From Brugia malayi (Eukaryota > Nematoda > Chromadorea > Rhabditida > Onchocercidae): a stretch of 64,000 nt of DNA. The DNA lies in assembly GCF_000002995.4 (NCBI RefSeq), contig NW_025062475.1:7196187-7260186 (forward strand), in the 5' to 3' direction. Made by a program: the position numbers and the translations under genes. Below are positions 56,937 through 64,000 of this stretch, piece by piece. The notes under the pieces are model-generated. The model saw only the letters and a program-made list of their open reading frames with translations, did no database searches and had not been told where the DNA came from. The first letter of the stretch is position 1, and every line of letters begins with the position of its first letter.

Positions 56937-59900
56937 ATGGATTTCTCCACGGTAAGCATTATCGGTTGGATGTATATACTATTTACCATATATCGCTTAA
57001 TGCTTACAGTTTATAATTTAGTCTACCCGTTTTTCCTAGCTGAACCACGCAATCTCCGCGAAGTTGCTGGCGCTAAATGGGCAGGTGATTTCTTAAAAAT
57101 CATAATTAACAAAACTTTGCCGTTGACTTATAATTTAAGGTAGTGTAATAAGATCTAGCATACCAGCTGGAATTGCGCAATGTAGCAATAATCACCATGC
57201 AATACATAATGATATAAAATTGAATAATCAAATTACACGGAAAACTCATATGATTTAATTTTCTCTGCAATTATGAGCATAATTACCGGAAGGAAAACAA
57301 TAAAGTGGTACCATAAGTGTTTTCATGCTTCTTTATGAATTATAATCTCTCTATGTAGTGAAGTCACATTCTTGATAAGATAGTTAATTGGTTTAATTTC
57401 TGCGTTTTTTTTTTTTTTTCAGTTTCCATAAAATTTAAATGGATTGTGAGTTAAATGTTCAAAAAGTCCTGTTCAGTTTTCTCTAGAATGAGAATTTGAT
57501 TTGATAAATTACTTCCATTACAGAACATACACCGACTTTCTTACCTTGAAAGAAATCCCTGCCTCCACGTCACGGAAGTTAGTTGCAGTAATTACTGGTG
57601 CGACAGATGGTATAGGTAAAGGATATGCATTCGAATTAGCAAGAAAAGGTTTTTCGATATTACTGGTTTCGCGCACACAATCAAGACTCGACGATGTTAA
57701 AGCCCAAATTGAAAAAGAAACTTCTTCGGAGGTAATGCAATTTTTGAATACTAAAGCAAATGGGAGACCACAAAGGCTACACTAACTATTCCAGTTATAC
57801 AACAACAGCTAAGAATTTGAAATGTGACTTTGAAGTAAAACAAACTCTAATTCAGTAAATTGGATGCTGTGAATTACAAGTTTAAATTTAATTCCTCAAG
57901 TAAAGATAAATGAGCTTCCAGGTTCGAACAATTGTTTTCGATTTTTCTAGTGCAGATATTGATTACTACGAACATTCATTGCTGTCACAAATCCGAGCAC
58001 TCGACATCGGCATTTTGGGTTCATGCCATATAAATTTAAATGTTTTCTTGGCCTTTTTTTATTTTAGAATCTCGTATGCTTGAATCATAAGCCACCTATT
58101 AGTTTATGTATGTATCTTTGTGGGATATGTTAAGATTATGAAGATAGGAAGATAAATGGAATTAAAACATCAATGAAAAATTTTTTGAAAGTTAAAAATG
58201 ACATAAAACATGTTGCATTTGACTGCATCCTCTATGGAATTCTATATGGGACTCCGGAATTAAGATAAAATAAATTGAATTATTTTCAAACATAATTGTT
58301 ACTATTCTCAGTGCATTTTTTTTTCTAACAAATTTAAAAGCGTTACGTTTATCCTTCCCAAATACGGATTACCTTATGTCACATTTCTGTGTTTTCATTT
58401 CCCGGAATCATATTAAGCATATTAACTACACATTACTCATTATTCAGTGAATAGCGTTGGATCTACATTCGAATACCCCGATTTGTACCACAAAGTTGAC
58501 GGAGGTGTTAAACTATTCAGGCATATCACTGTGATCAATATCATTCCTGTAACATTGGTAAATATTCTTTCTGCTCGTACAATAGATATTAGGCACTTGA
58601 CGCTCTGATTTTCATTCTAATCTTTCATTATAAGAGATGTTTGCGATATTTCGTCTGGACAGAATGAGAGTCATAATGATAAAATGCAAGATGTAATGAA
58701 CAGCAATATGGGTAACAGCAACTGAGATTAATACTGAATAAGTAAGTATTAGCAAGTTCAAATAGAAATGAAATATATTTAATAAGCACTTCAATAAACC
58801 GATATTTAGCTAATGGCAGCTGTATTACCGCAAATGTATGAACGAAATTCAGGCATTATAGTCAATGTAGCTTCATCCTCGGCATATTACAAATTACGCT
58901 GGTTCAGTGTGTATGCCGCATCGAAGGTTGTGTTTTCCACGTTGTTTTGAGGAGGGATCATAATTATTACCGCAATTAATGTCACACACTTAACACTTAT
59001 AAGCGAAACAATTTTATACCAATTCCTATACCTCGATTTATAACATAATAATGTCATTACACTACTTCTAGTGTCTGTGTCCTCCGCTGTTATCACTTTT
59101 TTTCTTTTTGAAGGTATATCCGTGTTCCTGAAAGCCTTAAAGTGAACCTTTAGTTAAAAGTTTTGAAGTTTTAACTTATTCTGGGTATGCATATTCAACG
59201 TCTTATATTTTATTTATTTCGAAACTGCTAGAAATTAAGATATGACCACGTAGGTTCTAGAAATATATCTCTTGGTTAACGAAAATAGTGCAGAAAGAAT
59301 ATGCGAAAACCAATATTATAATACAGGAAGTGAATCCAATGATTGTGGTCACAAAACTAGCCAAGGTGAGTGGTCAACTACATATAGATTTAATATCTGG
59401 AATTGAAAATATGCATTTCCTTCACAGAACGAAGGAAAAAAAAAAAAAAAAACGACAAAACTACTTTACTATACTTACCCGGTGTCTAAACAGCAGTGAT
59501 TTTCACAAAATTTTTTGGATTATTCATTAAAATAATTTTAGATTTTGCAATAACTGTTTATTTTAGGTCAAAAAACCGTCATTTTTCCGACCAAAGGCTG
59601 ACGTCTACGCTAGATCTGCTGTGCAAACAATCGGAATCATAAAGCATACAACTGGATATTTTGCTCATCAGATAAAGGTTAACTGCACCTACAAGCAATA
59701 TTTTTTAGTTCATCTGAATTCAAAAATTGTCCGATTTTTTTGAATAATTTACCAGCGTTTTACTTTAAAAACACCAAGTCGTAGAGAAAATAATGAGAAA
59801 TAAATCAAGGAATTCGAATTCTTTCGTGTATACAGAGCACTAATTTTAATTATTTTTCCAGGTGGAGTGCCTCAAATGGCTACCGGAATTCATTGCTGAC

Positions 59901-60029
59901 GCACAGATTCACAAACGGATGATACATTTTCACAAGGTAATAGTGGCTAGAAAGATGCGTCAAGCTGCTATCACTGAGCCTACTGATGCCAAAAATATTG
60001 GTGCACAAAATAAAATCATTAGTGATTAA
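56937..60029 (+). CDS. let-767: LET-767/HSD17B12-like short-chain dehydrogenase (3-ketoacyl-CoA or steroid reductase)
   Basis: Eight coding exons, 56937-57084, 57589-57731, 57922-58018, 58448-58557, 58810-58926, 59294-59365, 59567-59677 and 59862-60029, join in frame to 321 aa. The N-terminus is a membrane segment (IIGWMYILFTIYRLMLTVYN). The Rossmann fold follows, with AVITGATDGIGKGYAFELA and FSILLVSRTQSRLD. The structural motif normally read NNVG is NSVG here. The catalytic serine region is VNVASSSAYYK and the YxxxK is YAASK. Later blocks are NPMIVVTKLAK, VKKPSFFRPKADVYARSA and HTTGYFAHQ. The family reduces 3-ketoacyl-CoAs in fatty-acid elongation or steroids at the ER; LET-767 is essential in C. 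elegans. A residual exon-like piece (59114-59141, ISVFLKAL in one frame) matches the missing segment after YAASK but cannot be spliced in frame, so the modelled protein skips about 10 residues. The start ATG follows a caattttag acceptor. It may be functional with the exon skipped, or a recent pseudogene. Confidence 0.85.
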
Positions 60030-61194
60030 GTGCTCAAATTACAGATAGCTTCTTACAATGTTTCTAAAGCTTAAAGCCTCTCATGGTGAACTGAAATTTG
60101 TAAAGTTTGATTGGAAGATTTGTCCGGATTCTTTGTAGAAAAATGGAATACTTTGAGTTCTCAAGCCTAAAATCTCGAAGAAATCATTCTCATAAGTAAA
60201 AAACTACTGGTTAGAAAAATTGGGAAAGTGATTTCCGTTAACTCGCACAAGGTGATATTATTCAAATCAATTTTACAAGTACATTCCACCTTCCAACCAC
60301 CGCTGGTACTGTTTCCGAGAAATGTAATAAAACAAGGGCTATGCTCTTGAGTGCTTTGACAGACAGTACCTCAAACAGTTGTAAATGCATTTACTGAATT
60401 GCAATTCCTTTGTAATTTGAAATGTTGAAATAGTTTGTTAAAACAATCATAAATAAAAATGTTTTCATTAACCACCTCTATTCCGCATCTACCAAAGCGT
60501 TTTATATTTGAAGTTGCAAGCTCACGACCGATTTAACGGTATTGAAAAACAATTCGCATTAATCTCTGAATGTTTAGTCATTTAGCACAATGTGGTCAAA
60601 CTTAAAGAGACTTAAGCAGAATTTTACAAATAACATTCCTTCTCCCATTTCTAAAGATTTCAAATTTGCTAAGAACTCAAACGATATAGATTCTTGCACA
60701 ATTTTTAGGCCTTATTAACTGATAAGCAATCAATTCTATTTTTTTCTATTTCGCACTCAATTTACATTGCAGATATTTAAACAACGTCACCCAAGCGAGT
60801 GCTTCTTTATAGGGGCTGATCATAAAAAATATCAGATCTCAGTCACTGCCTTTCACACCTAACCTCGACCCACACGACCCAACATGACCCGAACCCGATA
60901 CCACTTAGAATGAATAAGAACATAAGGTCTTGCGGAGATTATGTAAGATATATTACAGCACAATTTCAACTGCTATTCTATAATGGTTAGTGAGAGGAAC
61001 ATTTTGATGGGTGAAGAAGACGCTTGGAGGTGGTGTTTTTAATTTCCGTTTATCCCATCAATCTTCATATTTATGCTTAGACATTCCTCTCCTTAAGAAC
61101 ATACATTTAAGGAGAGGAAGGACCATAAGTTTGAGTATTTTGCTTTAACGTCGAAAGGCCTTAGTTTTTATTGTGATTCACTTTTGTTCCACAG
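60030..61194. other. Intergenic after the SDR gene
   Basis: Contains the SDR 3' UTR with an aataaa-type signal near 60450. A small frame from about 60983 (MVSERNILMGEEDAWRW) has no match. The inverted pair cattcctctccttaa and ttaaggagaggaa at about 61083-61120 could form a hairpin of about 13 bp. No gene is called. Confidence 0.45.
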
Positions 61195-61420
61195 GGTTAT
61201 AGTTCGTTGATTCTACCCTTTTCTCATAAGGGTAGATATCTTCGAATTTGGGCGAACATCTGCACTTTGCAGTTGGATGCGTCTTATGTGCAAACGCGGT
61301 GAGTTCTAATACTTTTTTTTTTAATTGAAATTTTACGCTGTTCTGAAAACTGCTCATTGCAGACATTACTATGTTGAAAATAAACAGGGTAATTTACAAA
61401 AGTCTGTTCGAATCATGTAA
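61195..61420 (+). CDS. Unidentified two-exon C-terminal fragment
   Basis: Exons 61195-61298 (ttccacag acceptor, gtgagt donor) and 61363-61420 (cattgcag acceptor, ending at TAA) join in phase 2. They read GYSSLILPFSHKGRYLRIW, then ANICTLQLDASYVQTR, HYYVENKQGN and LQKSVRIM. Both splice borders are good, which is unusual for noise, but I do not recognise the protein and found no convincing upstream exon. It ends about 325 bases before the Rheb start on the same strand. Alternatives are an old exon of a lost gene or chance. Confidence 0.3.
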
Positions 61421-61745
61421 TATCATTTGGTTGTTATGAGTTATGCAGTCAAGGATATCTTGTGGTAGTACAACTGAAAAAATTGCTAGGAATTATATTG
61501 TAAATTTATTCTAAAATTAGTTCTTGTATCATTCTTCGAACGTTTAAAGGAAAGTTTACGAAAAATAATCTTCCTAACACTCTGCAATTTAGTTTTATTT
61601 TTTAGATTTAAAACAAATAAAATAATTGTTATATTTTTAACTGAATTCATAATTGGACCTGTTAATTGCTTTTTTGTTTTTCATAAATTTTATTTATTTA
61701 GATCAACCATTTTTTATAAGAGAAAATTTGTTGTAACAATAGCAG

Positions 61746-63350
61746 ATGGCGAATGCTATTCAACGAAAAATTGCTGTGATGGGTTATCCCTGTGTTGGTT
61801 AGTTAATATTCTTTTTTGAATATTGTCAATAGTAGTAGAGAACAAGTAGAGTGATGAAAGGAATCTTCTGAGTATAGAGTGCTGAGTTGTATTAAATTAT
61901 GCAAAGAGTGAAGTGAATTTACTGTCATTATCAACCTAATTAAATGGAAATAATATATAACGCTGCCATTCTAAGACGACGCAAAAAAAAAAAAAAAAAA
62001 AAAAAAAAACAGTGTATGAAATATTTAACAACTGATTTTGAAAACTTGAGATCAAACACAGAGCATGTTCAAATTACTTTTATTACTTTTCGTTTATTTT
62101 TTAGGGAAATCTTCTATCACGTTACGGTTTGTGTATGGTAATTTTCCTGATGCATATGATACAACTATTGAAGATATTTATACAAAATCTTATAAATTTA
62201 ATGGAAAGCAGTTTGCTTTGCAAATAACTGATACTGCGGGACAAGTAAGCCTCTGTTGTGTCATCATCGAGTATTTTTGTGAAATCGTTGCTCATCTTGA
62301 CAAGTGATTTTGAAATTTTCAGACATTCATTTTTGAAACAGATTTTTTAATTTCTTTCAGCAAGAATTCTCATTGTTTCCTCGTAGCTGTGCAATTGACA
62401 TTGATGGATATATCCTGGTTTATGCGATTGATGATCGAAAGTCGTGAGTTAACAAGAATTCGTTTATTTCACGAGTATTATACATAGTTACTTCCACTTT
62501 CGTTTCAGTGGTAGAATACTCTCTTCTCTTTTACTTTTATTACTACTTTGATTTGAGCATTACTTTTGTTTGCAGATTCGAAATAGTTCAGTCGATTTAC
62601 GATAAAATAATGGAAAATCTCGGGGACAAAAAGTGAGTGGCAAAATTTCCTAGCGTTTGATTATTGAACTTTCTGGAAACATTTTTTGGTGAAGTCCTGG
62701 TCTCAAAAAATTAAACTTTAATTTTCAGTATACCAATTGTGGTTGTGGGAAATAAACTGGATCTGCACTTCAATGCACGTCATGTTTCAACAGAGGAGGG
62801 ACGGCAGCTGGCTGTTGCTTGGAATGCTGCTTTTTTAGAAACATCAGCGAAAGATAATACAGTAGGTCTCCGATACATTTTTTCTCGTTTTTTTTTTTTT
62901 TTTTCAGAATACATCACAAACCTTTGTTTTTTTTACCACTTCCTAAATATAATATGAAAAATCCCTTGATTAGTCGAAGAATATCATCGGACAAAAGATT
63001 GCTGGAATTGAAGTAGTGAAATTGTGGCACGATCGAAGCATTCTCGTTGTAATTGTTCAGTGCTTATTCTGCGTAACATTATGAGGAAAAGAAGGCTAAA
63101 TATTTACAAGAAATCATTATACTATAGCTCCTTAGTTTCTGAGCTAAACAAAAGCGGAATATAGCATTCTCTTGGAATATAGCCAAAAGTTACTTAAAGC
63201 AAAATTTCTACGAGTTGATTCACTATCGGTTTACTAATTTCGGATAATTTTTTACAGTCTGTGGAACAAATCTTTGATTGTTTGCTGCGTGAAATTGAAA
63301 TTGCCAATGGGAATATGAAACGAAACCGGAATGGTTGTGTACTTTCTTGA
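61746..63350 (+). CDS. rheb-1: Small GTPase Rheb
   Basis: Six exons, 61746-61797, 62105-62244, 62361-62443, 62576-62632, 62729-62861 and 63258-63350, give 185 aa, one more than human Rheb and colinear with it. G1 is GYPCVGKSS (residues 13-21), the effector loop is YDTTIED (35-41), G3 is DTAGQ (60-64), G4 is GNKLDL and G5 ETSAK. The protein ends CVLS, a CAAX box predicted to be farnesylated. [11 protein letters not shown] and GYILVYAI are strongly Rheb-like. GTP-bound Rheb activates TORC1 on lysosomes. Oddities: position 15, Arg in human Rheb, is Pro here, and Ser16 is Cys; Pro37 is Thr and Asn41 is Asp. The start ATG lies immediately after an aatagcag acceptor, fitting trans-splicing. Confidence 0.96.
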
Positions 63351-64000
63351 AATTAATAAGCCAGAGCAGCTTCTGTGCTAGAATGAGGAAGCTCCTTTTT
63401 ACGCTGCCAAAATCAATTTTGCGCTCATTTGTAAATTATTGTAAATATTGATTTTGTCATATTTCTTTTTACTCCATCCTTATCTTTATGAATTTAATTG
63501 TTCGAAAAGTTCTGTGAAAATTTGAATTTAATAACTCTGATTCGACGGCCTAGTCGATGCCATCGTGTATATTATGCTCAAAGTGCATTAAAGGAGTATG
63601 TTAAGTAGTTTGCTGATACAAGTAACAACTTTGTGCTTTTTCACTTCGTTATGTTTGTATTATATATATTATTTCTTCACTTCATTTTATGTCGAAAATT
63701 ATAGAAATTTTTTATTGCTAAAAGGCGTCTAAGCTAAAACCATCTGAAAAAACTGAAGATAGGTTTTAATAGTTTTTATCGAGAATTCGATCTTATATTT
63801 TTTTTCAAGTAAATATACTTAGTCGTCCTTATGCAGGCCTTCCTTCTACTCTGAAGTCGTTAATATTTTCGAATAATATGTATGGAATTGCACCACATTG
63901 GTGGCAGCGGATATCTAAATCGTGGTGTGGCGATTCATTGTGCTGCTGAACATATGTTATGATTTTTGTATTTTTAAATTAGAATTAGGAGGACAAATAA
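63351..64000. other. Rheb 3' flank
   Basis: Non-coding, likely the 3' UTR and downstream sequence of the Rheb gene (an attaaa-type signal is near 63588). No further gene seen before the window ends. Confidence 0.6.

Noticed and set aside
57501..57588. Upstream extension of SDR exon 2 (TYTDFLTLKEIPAST)
   Set aside because: It cannot be joined in phase to exon 1, and the internal ttgcag acceptor gives the family-typical GAKWAVITGATDG junction.

Overview
The window looks like nuclear DNA of a nematode, most likely a parasitic (filarial/spirurid-type) one. It is visibly A+T rich. Genes are split into many small exons by GT-AG introns with worm-style 'tttcag' acceptors. Several first coding exons sit directly behind a splice acceptor, as expected of spliced-leader trans-splicing, and the gene set reads as orthologues of Caenorhabditis genes. 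The organism call is inference; no search was run. All exon models were built by hand from splice signals and reading-frame continuity, and each main model closes to a whole number of codons, except for one micro-exon in the SDR gene described below.

Layout: 1-4.2 kb is gene-poor and holds a decayed 3' third of a 28S rRNA gene (about 995-2115). 4.2-10.3 kb (minus) is an UNC-51/ULK autophagy kinase of 15 exons. 10.9-11.4 kb (minus) holds an unidentified three-exon coding fragment. 14.2-16.7 kb (minus) is the Abl-interactor ABI-1. 17.2-18.9 kb has two weak candidates: a small secreted peptide and a prefoldin/UXT-like relic. 19.2-21.5 kb (minus) is a fukutin/LicD-type transferase. 24.46-26.81 kb is a 46-copy, 51-bp minisatellite whose minus strand is one uninterrupted 874-codon frame of 17-residue repeats. 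32.2-33.0 kb (minus) is methionine-R-sulfoxide reductase B. 33.8-35.8 kb (plus) is an RSRC2/SMAP-domain splicing-type protein. 36.4-42.1 kb (minus) is MOSPD2 (CRAL-TRIO, MSP domain, tail anchor). 43.7-44.0 kb is a duplicated CA microsatellite. 47.3-51.2 kb (plus) is the ribosomal S6 kinase RSKS-1. 56.9-60.0 kb (plus) is a LET-767/HSD17B12-like reductase with a damaged micro-exon. 61.2-61.4 kb (plus) holds an unidentified C-terminal fragment. 61.7-63.4 kb (plus) is the small GTPase Rheb.

Functional theme: Rheb (TORC1 activator), S6 kinase (TORC1 substrate with an intact TOS motif) and UNC-51/ULK (TORC1-controlled autophagy kinase) all lie in this one 64-kb window. The remaining genes are housekeeping or cell-biological: actin remodelling (ABI-1), membrane contact sites (MOSPD2), lipid elongation or steroid reduction (SDR), glycosylation (fukutin-like) and redox repair (MsrB). 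The least explained element is the 51-bp coding-type minisatellite.
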